A stretch of 50,991 nucleotides of DNA from Candidatus Stackebrandtia faecavium (GCA_019112895.1 DXIM01000010.1:1-50991); one strand, 5' to 3'; shown: positions 1 through 8,577, numbered from the stretch's first letter. The notes: generated by a model not told the origin, from the sequence alone. Translations and numbers: made by a program.

Positions 1-519
1 GGGGACGTCGCCGATGCCGTAGAACGCGACGGCGGGAATCAGGTAGACGAATGCGGGCATCGTCTGCATGAAGTCCAAAACCGGTCGGACGATCTTGGCC
101 ATGGTGGCGTTCTCCGCCGCCAAGATGCCGACGGGAATCGCGATGATCAACGCAAGGATGCTGGCTATCAGCACCAGCGCCAAGGTCTGCATCGACTCGA
201 TCCAGAACTGGCTCCACGCCACAAGTCCCATGGCGAAGAACGTGATGATGCCAAAGCGCCAGCCGCGCACAAGGAATGCGATCGCGGTGAACACCAGCAC
301 CATGAGCGTGGCGGGCAAGAACAACAAGCCGTCGGTCAGCCCGACGATCATGCCGTCGATGATGTCGCGGCTCAGGTCAAAGAAGATTTCCAGGTTGTCG
401 GTGCACCAGTCGACCAAGTCCGCAAAGAACTGGCCGATGGGCATCGGAGGCAGAAGGCTCCAGAAAACGGTATGGAAGAACGCCGCAAGTCCTTGCAGCG
501 GACTGTCTTCACCAATCAT
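1..519 (-). CDS. proW: Glycine betaine/proline ABC transporter permease (partial, runs off left edge)
   Basis: This is the membrane-spanning subunit of an osmoprotectant importer; it forms the channel energised by the ATPase encoded just upstream. Only the first 173 codons lie in the window and the C-terminus is missing. The N-terminus reads MIGEDSPLQGLAAFF and is followed by hydrophobic helices. The stretch ending in RPVLDFMQTMPAFVYLIP matches the conserved permease loop (EAA-type region) of the ProW/OpuAB family. The ATG at 519 overlaps the ATPase stop codon in an ATGA arrangement, so the two are translationally coupled. The identity is based on family resemblance; exact substrate (betaine, proline, choline) is inferred. 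Confidence 0.85.
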   Translation of the reverse strand, partial: MIGEDSPLQGLAAFFHTVFWSLLPPMPIGQFFADLVDWCTDNLEIFFDLSRDIIDGMIVGLTDGLLFLPATLMVLVFTAIAFLVRGWRFGIITFFAMGLVAWSQFWIESMQTLALVLIASILALIIAIPVGILAAENATMAKIVRPVLDFMQTMPAFVYLIPAVAFYGIGDVP

Positions 520-1694
520 GCTTCAACCTCCTCATCGCTACCGGCGGGGGCATCGCTGCCAGTCTCAGTCGAATGTTCGTTTTCACCGATACTTCCCAGG
601 GCTGACAGCAACGAGAGTCGTGGAATGACCCCGACGACCTTGCCGTCATTGTTGGTGACTTGCAGCGGCAAATTCGACTCGGAGCTCGGCGCGAACAGGT
701 CCGCAACCGGAGTGTCCTCGGTAACGCTGACACCGTCGGCTCCCACAGTTTTGCCTTGCGGCGGTGGGTCCATGACCGATGCGGCCGTCAGTACACGCGT
801 GCGGTCGACGTCGGCAATGAATTCGGCAACATAGTCATTGGCGGGTTGCGTGAGGATTTCCTCGGAGGTGCCGATCTGGACGATGCGACCGTCACGCATG
901 ACAGCAATCCTGTCGCCCAGACGCATCGCCTCGTTGAGGTCGTGAGTGATGAAGACAATCGTCTTACCAAGATCTTTTTGCAGCTCGATGAGCTGATCTT
1001 GGACCTCGCGCCGGATCAAGGGGTCGAGAGCCGAGAACGCCTCGTCCATGAGCATGATCGGGGTTTCTGCCGCCAAAGCGCGAGCCAAACCGACGCGCTG
1101 ACGCATACCACCGGACAGCTGCGACGGCAGTTTGTCTTCCCAGCCGCCGAGCCCAACGAGCTCGGTGGCGTGCGCAGCCTTTGCTTTACGTTCTGCTGCG
1201 GAAACTCCGGCAACTTCCAAACCGAACGCGACGTTATCGATCACGGTCCGGTGTGGCAGCAAGGCAAAGTGCTGGAACACCATGCTGATCTTCTGCTGAC
1301 GCAAGGTGCGCAGGCTCGACGGCGCGAGTCCAGCCAACTCGGTCCCATCGACCTTCACGCTTCCGGAGGTGGGGTCAAGCAAGCCGTTCAACATCCGGAT
1401 CAAGGTCGATTTACCGGATCCGGACAGGCCCATGACCACGAAGATCTCGCCTGGGTGTACCTGGAAGCTTGCGTCGATAACAGCGGCGGTGACGTTGAGA
1501 TCCGAGATCTCGTCACGATGAATGCCGGTAGATAGGGGCTCTACTGCGCGGGAGGCGCGGCGGCCGAAAATTTTGTATAGCGACTCAACCTCGATGGCAG
1601 GGTCGTTCACGGAGTGAGTCGCTTCGGTGCTATTGGGCACGGTCACTTCTTCCGTTTTCGCGGCCGCGTATCGCGGCCCACTGAATACGTCCAC
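516..1694 (-). CDS. proV: Glycine betaine/proline ABC transporter ATP-binding subunit with C-terminal CBS domain
   Basis: A 392-residue ATPase of the ProV/OpuAA family that powers osmoprotectant uptake. Walker A is GLSGSGKST (about 89-97), the ABC signature is LSGGMRQRVGLARAL and Walker B is PIMLMDEAF; the H-loop lies in FITHDLNEAM. After the nucleotide-binding domain there is a region resembling a single CBS module, which in this family senses ionic strength or nucleotides, followed by an acidic tail. The start used is GTG at 1694; about 25 residues precede the usual family N-terminus, so an internal start is possible. It is the first visible gene of the operon and overlaps the permease by 4 bp. 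A palindrome at 1732-1753 lies just upstream. Confidence 0.88.
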   Translation of the reverse strand: MDVFSGPRYAAAKTEEVTVPNSTEATHSVNDPAIEVESLYKIFGRRASRAVEPLSTGIHRDEISDLNVTAAVIDASFQVHPGEIFVVMGLSGSGKSTLIRMLNGLLDPTSGSVKVDGTELAGLAPSSLRTLRQQKISMVFQHFALLPHRTVIDNVAFGLEVAGVSAAERKAKAAHATELVGLGGWEDKLPSQLSGGMRQRVGLARALAAETPIMLMDEAFSALDPLIRREVQDQLIELQKDLGKTIVFITHDLNEAMRLGDRIAVMRDGRIVQIGTSEEILTQPANDYVAEFIADVDRTRVLTAASVMDPPPQGKTVGADGVSVTEDTPVADLFAPSSESNLPLQVTNNDGKVVGVIPRLSLLSALGSIGENEHSTETGSDAPAGSDEEVEA

Positions 1695-1731
1695 TTCGTC
1701 TCTTTATAAGGAGCCCGAAAAGAAACAAGTC

Positions 1732-1753
1732 AGATACAACCAGGGGTGTATCT
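1732..1753. promoter_or_regulatory. Inverted repeat upstream of the betaine transporter operon (candidate operator)
   Basis: The arms AGATACA (1732-1738) and TGTATCT (1747-1753) are perfectly complementary across an 8-nt spacer. They lie about 40 bp upstream of the proV start, where a repressor of the osmoprotectant operon could bind. No regulator gene is adjacent, so the assignment rests only on symmetry and position. Confidence 0.35.
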
Positions 1754-2255
1754 TTCGGGCGTAACAACCTCCTTATCTCAAACGTCTATAGCTGCCACGC
1801 GCGTATTCAGGAATTACAACACCTTGTAGCCAAATAGCCGCTAGATGAAACCCTGCCGCGCTCTGTTCAATGCCAACAACTCCTAGTTGTCGCGCCATCG
1901 TGCGGGCAGCGCTCGCACCCGCGCGAACAGGTGCACATGCTTCGAACTGTAGTTGTCGCCCAGTTTCTCGAGTGATCCGGGCTCGGACACACGTTACCGC
2001 GGGCGCTATCACTTCTCCTTGCATGACGCTTATAGCCATAAAGCATACTCATGACAGCCATATACAGCGGAAACGATAACGAATCATTCGTATCACGATT
2101 GTGTTGGGTGTCCGATTGTCGACGATCTGCAAACCCTACAATCCTACGGCGAAGCCAGTCATCGAGCCGCCGTGCGGCGGTTAAGCTAAAGACCGCAAGC
2201 TCTCCCCACCCAGCCCGTGCGTCAACACGCATCGCCGCAGCATGCAGGACAAACG
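1754..2255. other. Long intergenic region between proV and mgtC; no confident gene
   Basis: About 500 bp of visibly lower GC than its surroundings lies between two divergently transcribed genes. An 88-codon open frame on the minus strand (1773-2039) is possible, but its third codon positions are much poorer in G/C than those of neighbouring genes and its product resembles nothing I know. A 6-bp-stem hairpin (1876-1890) and a direct repeat TAGTTGTCGC (1884-1893 and 1950-1959) are visible. The stretch may be regulatory, or a degraded or foreign remnant. Confidence 0.4.
2079..2091. promoter_or_regulatory. 13-bp palindrome upstream of mgtC (candidate metal-regulator site)
   Basis: ACGAAT-C-ATTCGT is a perfect inverted repeat with one central base, embedded in an AT-richer GATAAC...GTATC context. 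The shape loosely recalls Fur/Zur-type boxes. It lies about 165 bp upstream of the mgtC-like start. No footprinting-grade consensus match can be claimed. Confidence 0.3.
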
Positions 2256-3014
2256 ATGAATTTTTGGCACGAACTCGGACTACTGGCCCTCGCACTGCTG
2301 TTGGGAACCCTGATCGGCGCCGAACGCGAGTACGAGGGCAAGCCAGCTGGCATGCGGACCCATGCACTCATCGCGCTGGGATCTGCCCTGTTCGTGACGG
2401 CCAGTAAATACGGTTTCGCGCTGGAGGACGGCACCGTCACGGACCCGTCCCGGGTGGCCGCCCAAATCGTGTCCGGAATCGGTTTTCTCGGCGCTGGCGT
2501 GATCTTTTTCCAGCGCAACCTCGTATTCGGTATGACCACGGCGGCTTCAATCTGGACCACGACCGCCATCGCGATGAGCACCGCGGCTGGCCTGCCTCTC
2601 ATCGCGGTCAGCGTCACGGCGCTGCACATTTTCGTGGTGTTGGGACTGACCCCCCTCGAAAGGGTCATCACCCGGATTTCCCGCCGGTCCGGCACTCTCA
2701 CTCTCACGTATACGCAGGCAGCGGCGCTACCAGCCGCCCTTCAGCTGTGCACACAGGAAGGGTTCACAGTCACCGAGGTTGGCACAGAACGCTCGATGGA
2801 GGGTTCTCGAATGACCCGGCTTACGTTGCATGGGCGCGGTTCCCTAGCGCAATTGACGTCGGCACTCAGCGAACAGGAATACATTCTCGCCGTGTCTTTG
2901 GACGACAAGGACTTAGCACAGTGGCCATACGGGGTTAAGCACCCTAAATACCGTTTCGGAAGCATTCGCACCGATTTCGAGGGATCCATCGCGCGGCGAG
3001 TAATATTTCATTAA
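2256..3014 (+). CDS. MgtC/SapB family inner-membrane protein
   Basis: A 252-residue membrane protein of the MgtC/SapB family, whose members influence magnesium homeostasis and membrane energetics. The N-terminal half has four to five hydrophobic helices and the family signature GxxIGxER (LLLGTLIGAERE) followed by GMRTHALIALGSAL and VSGIGFLGAGVIF. The C-terminal half is a soluble domain seen in longer members. I chose the ATG at 2256, preceded by an AGGA ribosome-binding site, over the upstream GTG at 2217, because the former begins exactly where family members begin. It stands alone, divergent from the betaine transporter operon. Specific physiological role is not deducible. Confidence 0.85.
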   Translation: MNFWHELGLLALALLLGTLIGAEREYEGKPAGMRTHALIALGSALFVTASKYGFALEDGTVTDPSRVAAQIVSGIGFLGAGVIFFQRNLVFGMTTAASIWTTTAIAMSTAAGLPLIAVSVTALHIFVVLGLTPLERVITRISRRSGTLTLTYTQAAALPAALQLCTQEGFTVTEVGTERSMEGSRMTRLTLHGRGSLAQLTSALSEQEYILAVSLDDKDLAQWPYGVKHPKYRFGSIRTDFEGSIARRVIFH

Positions 3015-3049
3015 GAATAGATAACAATATGGTATTGCAATGCGTTCAA

Positions 3050-3829
3050 TTATTGGGAATGCGCCGCATCGGCCGGTTTCGGTTTCGATGCCCGGATAAC
3101 AAATCGGTGGTGCCGAACCGGGAAATGACCGTCCTTTTGAATGCGTTTATGCAGCGCACGAAGTGACGTCTCGTTAACGTCAAGGTCAAAATCCGGTATA
3201 TGCCACGGCGCTATTCGCAAAAACAGCGCTACCGCGCCTATATCACGAAAAAGCCCTGGAAGCATCTCTTCCCGGCATTCGAGAATATTCATTCCCGCCT
3301 GCACCAATTGCGCGTGGGCGACACCGAGATCCCAGTCGCCGAATTCGTGCGCCGTGCCACCAAGCGCCTCGTTCAGCTCACACAGATCCCGTCCACCAAC
3401 TTGCTGCGTCACGAAGACACCGCCGGGACGCAGGACACGCACGATCTCGCTGGGCACGTACGCCTCGTGTCGGTTGATGATGAGATCGAAGGAGCCGTCC
3501 GCAAAAGGCAGCGGTGCCTCCTCGTCCTCCGGTATCTGCACGACGCTGACGCCTGCGGGCCGCAACGCCTCGCGGGCGACCGGAACATTCGGGCCGTAGC
3601 CTTCGGTGGCGACGGTGAACTCCGGTAGCGGACGCAGACTCAGCAGCAGCTCGCCGCCTCCCGTTCCCATATCGAGCATCCTCCGCCCCGAGTGCATGTG
3701 CGTGCGCACCATGTTCGGATAACGCCACGAGGGCTCTGATTCCTGCATACGGTCACCGAAAAGAGCGGAAAAATCCCACCCGCTTGTGGGTGCAGTTTTG
3801 GCCCACTCGATCAACTCCGGGTAGTTCAT
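3050..3829 (-). CDS. Class I SAM-dependent methyltransferase
   Basis: A 259-residue predicted methyltransferase of Rossmann fold. Motif I is LDMGTGGGELL (about residues 52-62). The motif-II-like acidic TEGYGPNVPVAR follows, then the post-II segment PFADGSFDLIINRHEAY, and VLRPGGVFVTQQVGG is the typical motif III. Members of this UbiE/Methyltransf_11-like group methylate small molecules or lipids; substrate unknown. Its ATG overlaps the stop of the upstream alkyltransferase-like gene (ATGA at 3826-3829), so the two are co-translated, but no functional link between them is established. Confidence 0.8.
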   Translation of the reverse strand: MNYPELIEWAKTAPTSGWDFSALFGDRMQESEPSWRYPNMVRTHMHSGRRMLDMGTGGGELLLSLRPLPEFTVATEGYGPNVPVAREALRPAGVSVVQIPEDEEAPLPFADGSFDLIINRHEAYVPSEIVRVLRPGGVFVTQQVGGRDLCELNEALGGTAHEFGDWDLGVAHAQLVQAGMNILECREEMLPGLFRDIGAVALFLRIAPWHIPDFDLDVNETSLRALHKRIQKDGHFPVRHHRFVIRASKPKPADAAHSQ

Positions 3830-4158
3830 TCTTGTTCACTCCGCGGTTCTGGCGCCCAACGCGCACGTGTCATATCAATGCGCACCCGTGCCGCGTCGCC
3901 GCCGCGAAGAGGAGTGCCTTCTTTGCGGTAACACTCCAAAACCACGGCCGCCTTGCCGGGTAGAAAATCCCCATCGGCCCGTACGACGCGCCACCAGCAC
4001 ACGGCCGCACCGTAGAGCGCCATGACGCGACCGACCTGGCGGGGACCGCCGCGACCGACATGTCTGGCAACGTCGCCGTAGGTCATTACCGCACCGGGCG
4101 GGATCGATTCGACGACCGACAGGACATCATCGGCATAATCGGGGATGACCGCGTCCAT
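3826..4158 (-). CDS. Alkyltransferase-like (ATL) DNA-binding protein, MGMT family without catalytic cysteine
   Basis: A 110-residue protein matching the DNA-binding C-terminal domain of O6-alkylguanine-DNA alkyltransferase. The helix-turn-helix/arginine-finger region TYGDVARHVGRGG...QVGRVM is present. The active-site motif normally PCHRV reads V-C-W-W-R-V here (53-58): the acceptor cysteine position is Trp55 and the following histidine is Trp56. Loss of the cysteine for Trp defines ATL proteins, which bind O6-alkylguanine and flag it for nucleotide excision repair rather than removing the alkyl group. The ATG at 4158 is preferred over an in-frame start at 4212, which adds non-conserved residues. 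It is the first gene of a two-gene unit with the methyltransferase. Confidence 0.85.
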   Translation of the reverse strand: MDAVIPDYADDVLSVVESIPPGAVMTYGDVARHVGRGGPRQVGRVMALYGAAVCWWRVVRADGDFLPGKAAVVLECYRKEGTPLRGGDAARVRIDMTRARWAPEPRSEQE

Positions 4159-4218
4159 ACGGGCAGTATCGCAAACACGTCCCCGCCCATGCACTTGGTT
4201 AACGGCGTGCACGGACTG

Positions 4219-5406
4219 TCACCCCTGCCGGATGGCGAAACGTGACGCGTCGCGCAGTTTCGCGCGGATCCCGAGTACGTTCTTCCTTGCCGCCACCACA
4301 TCCAACGCTTTGTCCGGGTCACCACCGGCACGCTGCGCCCGTGCCAACGCTTCGCCCAACGACAGCTGCGCACGCTGCATGCGCGCCACAAGCCGATCTC
4401 CGTGCGGCCCGTAGCTGTAGTCGGCCAGCTTGCGGGCGCGCTTCCGGGTCCCCAGTGTGCGCATCGACCCGATCTCTTCGGAGGTGATGATGTCTTCCGA
4501 TTCGTCGGCCATGATGTTGATGAACCAGTGCCATTCATAGGTCGCCGCGTAGCGGTACAACGCCATGAAGAACACCAGGATCCCAATGCCTTTGCCGTAG
4601 ACCATGAGCACGTTCACTGCGTCGGGAAGCCACGTCGGCAACGGTGCGTTCCAGAGCATGTGAGCGCCCCAAGCCGCCAGGTACAGCACCAACGCGGTCC
4701 CGTATCGGCGCGCGACACTGCGTTTGCCTTTGGTAGTAACGAGATAGGCGATTCCGAGTCCCGCCACTCCGGTATAGACGGGGTGACTCCACGGCCCCGC
4801 GACCAATATCCGCATGAGGGTCACCGAAACAGAGCCGGCTATGTCGCTGTTCGGGTTCGCCATCGCATAGTTGATCGCGTAGATCATGTTCTCGACCACT
4901 TGGAAACCGAGGCCAACCAGCGCCCCGTATATGAGACCGTCGATCGACCTATTGAAGTGTTCCTTGACGATCAGCACCAACAGCACGACGCCGAGGAGTT
5001 TGAACCATTCCTCATTGGTCGGACCGGCAAGGGCTGCGCCCCATTCGGTCGCGAACTTGGCGCCGAATATCTTTGTGATCAGCGACAACAAACTCGAGTT
5101 AGTCACAAGCGACAGCGACGTCGCCGCTAGTGCGCCCCACAGGAACGCGGCCGCGCGTACTGCCGCCGGTTCACGCTCGAACAAATCCATGCGGTCCAAC
5201 AACACGATGAACACGGCCGCCAGCACCGCGTTCAGCATCGCCGCGATCCACATCGACACCGACAGCGTCTCGATGGCGCTGGACATCATCCGGCCCATAC
5301 TGAACAGCCCGTACCCCACGAGGCCGATGTAGACCCAGTATGCGGGCCTGCGCACCCTCACGAACGTGCCCTGTCCTTCGACCACGATCCTGCCGACGTC
5401 GGTCAT
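4219..5406 (-). CDS. PrsW-family intramembrane metalloprotease
   Basis: A 395-residue polytopic membrane protein with about eight hydrophobic segments. It carries the PrsW family motifs: EEWFK (EExxK, residues 132-136), FQVVENMIY (FxxxExxxY, 168-176) and histidines in WSHPVYTG (His208) and GAHMLWN. PrsW in Bacillus cleaves the anti-sigma factor RsiW, and family members are intramembrane metal-dependent proteases. The C-terminal cytosolic tail is charged. The ATG at 5406 overlaps the stop of the upstream membrane protein (ATGA at 5403-5406), so this start is chosen over one 52 codons further up. The substrate is unknown; no sigma/anti-sigma pair is visible in the window. Confidence 0.85.
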   Translation of the reverse strand: MTDVGRIVVEGQGTFVRVRRPAYWVYIGLVGYGLFSMGRMMSSAIETLSVSMWIAAMLNAVLAAVFIVLLDRMDLFEREPAAVRAAAFLWGALAATSLSLVTNSSLLSLITKIFGAKFATEWGAALAGPTNEEWFKLLGVVLLVLIVKEHFNRSIDGLIYGALVGLGFQVVENMIYAINYAMANPNSDIAGSVSVTLMRILVAGPWSHPVYTGVAGLGIAYLVTTKGKRSVARRYGTALVLYLAAWGAHMLWNAPLPTWLPDAVNVLMVYGKGIGILVFFMALYRYAATYEWHWFINIMADESEDIITSEEIGSMRTLGTRKRARKLADYSYGPHGDRLVARMQRAQLSLGEALARAQRAGGDPDKALDVVAARKNVLGIRAKLRDASRFAIRQG

Positions 5407-6005
5407 ACGGGGATCTCCAACGAGTTCAGGAGCAAGACGATGTCGCCCATCTGCGCGGTCGTCTTCCCCGGCGGGGTCGTCACCACCACGACCGCCGCGA
5501 CAGACTCGCGGCCGACGACGGCGAGGATGCCGGTGTATGACTCGCCCGTCAGGTTTCCCCACACGCCATCGAGGTCTTTCTCAGTGCTGTAGGGCTTGGT
5601 GTCGGTCACGAACATCGGTTGCGTCTCGGATGCGAGATCGCGGGCCTGACGGTCGAACAACACCGTGATGTCGTCCACGCCCGAGATGGCCTTGACATCC
5701 AGGTGCACCTGCCCATGCACCAGTGACCATTCGCTGGGCTTCGTGTCGGCGATGTCGGCGCTCCAGCCGTCGCCCGGGATGGTCATTCGGACTTTTCCGT
5801 CTATGGGCGGCGCAGTCAGAGGAGTCGACGTCGACAGCTCTATCGTGGAGTTCGGCTCCAGCGATTCCTTGCCCGAAATGATCGTGTTCAATTGTGACCA
5901 CACCAGCAACGGCGCGAAGACGGCAACGAGCATCACGACCGCCGGCCACACCCGGCCTTTCTCGAGGCCGAAACGATTCAGCATCACAACGCCGTCGGCG
6001 GCCAC
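5403..6005 (-). CDS. Membrane-anchored protein of unknown function, partner of PrsW
   Basis: A 200-residue protein with one N-terminal transmembrane helix (about 20-37, VWPAVVMLVAVFAPLLVW) and an extracytoplasmic domain of roughly 160 residues rich in beta-prone segments. I do not recognise a family. The chosen GTG at 6005 follows an AAAGGGG ribosome-binding site; an in-frame ATG seven codons later is an alternative. Its stop overlaps the start of the PrsW gene by 4 bp, so both are made together. The domain could be a sensor, inhibitor or substrate of the protease, which is inference only. A large inverted repeat (6030-6061) lies just upstream. Confidence 0.65.
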   Translation of the reverse strand: MAADGVVMLNRFGLEKGRVWPAVVMLVAVFAPLLVWSQLNTIISGKESLEPNSTIELSTSTPLTAPPIDGKVRMTIPGDGWSADIADTKPSEWSLVHGQVHLDVKAISGVDDITVLFDRQARDLASETQPMFVTDTKPYSTEKDLDGVWGNLTGESYTGILAVVGRESVAAVVVVTTPPGKTTAQMGDIVLLLNSLEIPV

Positions 6006-6029
6006 ACCATCCCCTTTCGGCGCGTGTCA

Positions 6030-6061
6030 CGGTTGTGCCCAGACTAGTCCGGACACAACCG
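6030..6061. repeat. Inverted repeat upstream of the PrsW operon
   Basis: The arms CGGTTGTG (6030-6037) and CACAACCG (6054-6061) flank a partly palindromic centre containing ACTAGT. The element sits about 25 bp before the GTG start of the membrane protein and over 100 bp after ilvE. It could be an operator for the PrsW unit or a transcription stop after ilvE; there is no U-tract to favour the latter. Confidence 0.35.
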
Positions 6062-6089
6062 GCCTGTTTGGGCGCGGCGACATATAGAG

Positions 6090-6121
6090 GCACGGCATGT
6101 CGCCGTAGCGGCATACCGTGC
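6090..6121 (-). terminator. Hairpin downstream of ilvE (possible terminator)
   Basis: The arms GCACGG (6090-6095) and CCGTGC (6116-6121) enclose further partial pairing (GCCG/CGGC) with an extension at CATG/CATAC. On the minus strand, the direction of ilvE, it is followed by CTCTATAT. The U-tract is weak, so termination efficiency is uncertain. Confidence 0.35.
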
Positions 6122-6170
6122 ACGGTCGAGTCGTCACACGATGGAATCATCACCGCATGACGGAATCGGT

Positions 6171-7268
6171 TCAGCTGACGGTCTGAGTCCAGCCGTACGG
6201 GTCGGCGACTTTGCCATGCTGGAGGTCGAGCAGTTTCTGACGCAGCTTCATGGTCAATGGGCCCGCCGCGCTGCTGTCGGTGCCGAATTCGCCTTTGCTG
6301 TCGCGCACTGTTCCCACTGGAGTGACGACCGCGGCGGTGCCGCACGCGAATACTTCGCTCAAGTCCCCGCTGTGCGAATCGTTGCGCCATTCCTCAATGC
6401 TGTATTGGCGTTCGACGACCCGATATCCGGCCTCCTCGGCCAGGCGGAAAACGGCGTCGCGAGTAATGCCGGGCAGGATCGTTCCCAACTGCGGAGTCAC
6501 GATGGTCTTGTCGTTGTCGTAGACGAAGAAAATGTTCATCCCGCCTAGTTCATCGACATATTGACGGTGCACGGCATCGAGGAAGACAACCTGTTCGCAG
6601 CCGTTTTCGATCGCCTCGGACTGCGGCAGCAGCGATGTCGCGTAGTTGCCGCCGCATTTCGCCGAGCCGGTACCTCCGGGGGCGGCGCGCGTGTAGTCGG
6701 CGGACGCCCACAGGCTCACGGGCTTGGGACCGGATTTGAAATAGGCGCCAGCCGGGGATGCGATCAGGCAGTAGAGGTATTCGTTGGATGGCCGCACTCC
6801 GAGAAACTCCTCGCTGGCGAACATGAACGGCCGCAGGTACAAGCTGGTGTCTTCACCGTCGGGGACCCAGGCCCTATCGATTTCGAGCAGCTCGTGCAAC
6901 GAAGCCAAGAACAGGTCCTGTGGCAGCGGCGGCATCGCCAGACGCTCGGCGGAGGCTTGGAACCGGCGCGCGTTCTCCTCGGGTCGGAACAGTCCTATCT
7001 TCCCGTCTGCGCGGTGGTAGGCCTTCATGCCTTCGAAAATCTCTTGCGCATAGTGGAGTACGGCAGCGGCCGGCGGCAGCGCGATGGGCCCATACGGCTT
7101 GACGGTCGGACTGTGCCAGCCGGCATCGGGCGAATACCTGATCGTGACCATGTGGTCGGTAAAGAACCGACCGAAACCCGGGTTGGCCAGGATCTCGAGC
7201 CGTTGCGCATCGCTGGTGGGATTGTGGCTGCGTTCGATCTCGAATTGAGGCAAGTCGCTGCGATTCAC
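6171..7268 (-). CDS. ilvE: Branched-chain amino acid aminotransferase
   Basis: A 365-residue PLP enzyme of fold type IV that transfers an amino group from glutamate to the keto acids of Val, Leu and Ile, the last step of their synthesis. The Schiff-base lysine is K204 in GSAKCGGNYA. The class-IV region GMNIFFVYD...GTILPGITRDAV and the C-terminal EVFACGTAAVVTPV are conserved. Length is that of the longer BCAT group found in actinobacteria and eukaryotes. The GTG start at 7268 has a strong GGAGGT ribosome-binding site seven bases upstream. It lies just downstream of leuB on the same strand, separated by 153 bp. Confidence 0.95.
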   Translation of the reverse strand: MNRSDLPQFEIERSHNPTSDAQRLEILANPGFGRFFTDHMVTIRYSPDAGWHSPTVKPYGPIALPPAAAVLHYAQEIFEGMKAYHRADGKIGLFRPEENARRFQASAERLAMPPLPQDLFLASLHELLEIDRAWVPDGEDTSLYLRPFMFASEEFLGVRPSNEYLYCLIASPAGAYFKSGPKPVSLWASADYTRAAPGGTGSAKCGGNYATSLLPQSEAIENGCEQVVFLDAVHRQYVDELGGMNIFFVYDNDKTIVTPQLGTILPGITRDAVFRLAEEAGYRVVERQYSIEEWRNDSHSGDLSEVFACGTAAVVTPVGTVRDSKGEFGTDSSAAGPLTMKLRQKLLDLQHGKVADPYGWTQTVS

Positions 7269-7421
7269 GTACGGACCTCCGTGAGACGTGGTAGGCGGTT
7301 GGGCGCACAGCCACGGGTGTAGCCACGCGATCGATCATCTTCCCCTAAAAACCTACCGCTCGTTAAGGCGGCGTGGTGCATCACGTCCAGCGACATCTTC
7401 GCCAAGACGCCGAGGGCCGGT

Positions 7422-8459
7422 TCACTCACCTTGCGTGTGGGTTGCTTTGTCGGCTATGTCCTGCCCCACCCGTATCGTGGAGACCGCGGCGTGAGGATCG
7501 CGTTGCGCCAAGTGAGTCGCCACGGCATCGCGGACGGCCGCGGCGCGCGGCGCGAGTCCCAAATGGTCCAGCAGCATCGCGGCCGACAGGATCGCCGCAA
7601 CCGGATCCGCGGTGTCGGTGCCGGCGATATCGGGCGCGGAGCCGTGCACCGGTTCGAACATCGAGGGATGCGTGCGATCGGGGTTGACATTGCCCGATGC
7701 GGCAAGCCCGATGCCTCCCGACACACTTGCGGCGATATCGGTCACGATGTCACCGAAGAGGTTATCGGTCACTATCACGTCGAAATCCCACGGCCGCGTC
7801 ACCAGGTGCATCGCGGCCGCGTCGACGTGCTGATATTCGCATTCGACTTCGGGAAATTCCGCACCGACCTCGCGCACCACCCGTGACCACAAGGCCCCGG
7901 CGTGGGCGAGGACGTTGGTCTTGTGCACCCAGGTGAGCTTCCGGCGCCGCTGTTTCGCCCGCCGGAACGCGTCGCGCACCACCCGTTGGGTGCCGTACCA
8001 GGTGTTCAGGCTTTCTTCGGTGGCGATTTCAGCGGGCGTGTCGACATGCAGGGCTCCACCTGCGCCGGTATACAGGCCCTCTGTTCCCTCTCGCACGACA
8101 ACGAGATCGAGTTCGCCCACCCTGATGTCGCGCAATGGACTGCTCGTCCCGGGCCACAGGCGGCTGGGGCGCAGGTTCACATACTGGTCGAACGCGAAGC
8201 GCAGGGCCAAAAGCAGGCCGCGTTCCAGAATCCCGGGCGGGACCTGTGGGTCACCGACCGCGCCCAGCAGGATCGCGTCGTAGGTGCCCAGCCGCGCCAG
8301 TTCCGACTCGGGCAGTATCTGTCCTGTTCGAAGGTAACGCGCGGCACCGAGATCGAAATGATCGACCGCCAGCTCAGGCGCCACGGCCGCGAGCACATGG
8401 CAGGCCTGGGCCGTGACTTCGGGGCCGATTCCGTCTCCGCCTATCGCTGCGATCCGCAT
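7422..8459 (-). CDS. leuB: 3-isopropylmalate dehydrogenase
   Basis: A 345-residue NAD-dependent beta-decarboxylating dehydrogenase of leucine synthesis, converting 3-isopropylmalate to 2-oxoisocaproate. The N-terminus [15 protein letters not shown] is the family hallmark. The substrate-binding segment [13 protein letters not shown], the catalytic lysine in WVHKTNVL, the metal-binding aspartates around [10 protein letters not shown] and the NAD-binding [13 protein letters not shown] are all present. The frame is open for a further 77 codons upstream, but the ATG at 8459 with AAGGACG before it matches family starts. It is divergent from the ABC exporter operon that starts at 8629. Confidence 0.95.
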   Translation of the reverse strand: MRIAAIGGDGIGPEVTAQACHVLAAVAPELAVDHFDLGAARYLRTGQILPESELARLGTYDAILLGAVGDPQVPPGILERGLLLALRFAFDQYVNLRPSRLWPGTSSPLRDIRVGELDLVVVREGTEGLYTGAGGALHVDTPAEIATEESLNTWYGTQRVVRDAFRRAKQRRRKLTWVHKTNVLAHAGALWSRVVREVGAEFPEVECEYQHVDAAAMHLVTRPWDFDVIVTDNLFGDIVTDIAASVSGGIGLAASGNVNPDRTHPSMFEPVHGSAPDIAGTDTADPVAAILSAAMLLDHLGLAPRAAAVRDAVATHLAQRDPHAAVSTIRVGQDIADKATHTQGE

Positions 8460-8577
8460 CGTGTCGTTCGTCCTTCCGTGCCGATGATCCTCGCCCGCCC
8501 ACCGTAAACTCCTGTTCCGCATTTTGAAATTCGACTCCCATACTTCCGTCGCGGTGGGCATAGCAAAGCTACGAAAC

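Noticed and set aside
1773-2039. 88-codon minus-strand frame between proV and mgtC
   Set aside because: Third-position G/C is far below neighbouring genes and no homology is recognised; mentioned as part of the intergenic region only.
2100-2255. Magnesium riboswitch (M-box) upstream of mgtC
   Set aside because: I looked for the conserved M-box core segments and found none; only a 5-bp GC hairpin (2167-2180) is present.
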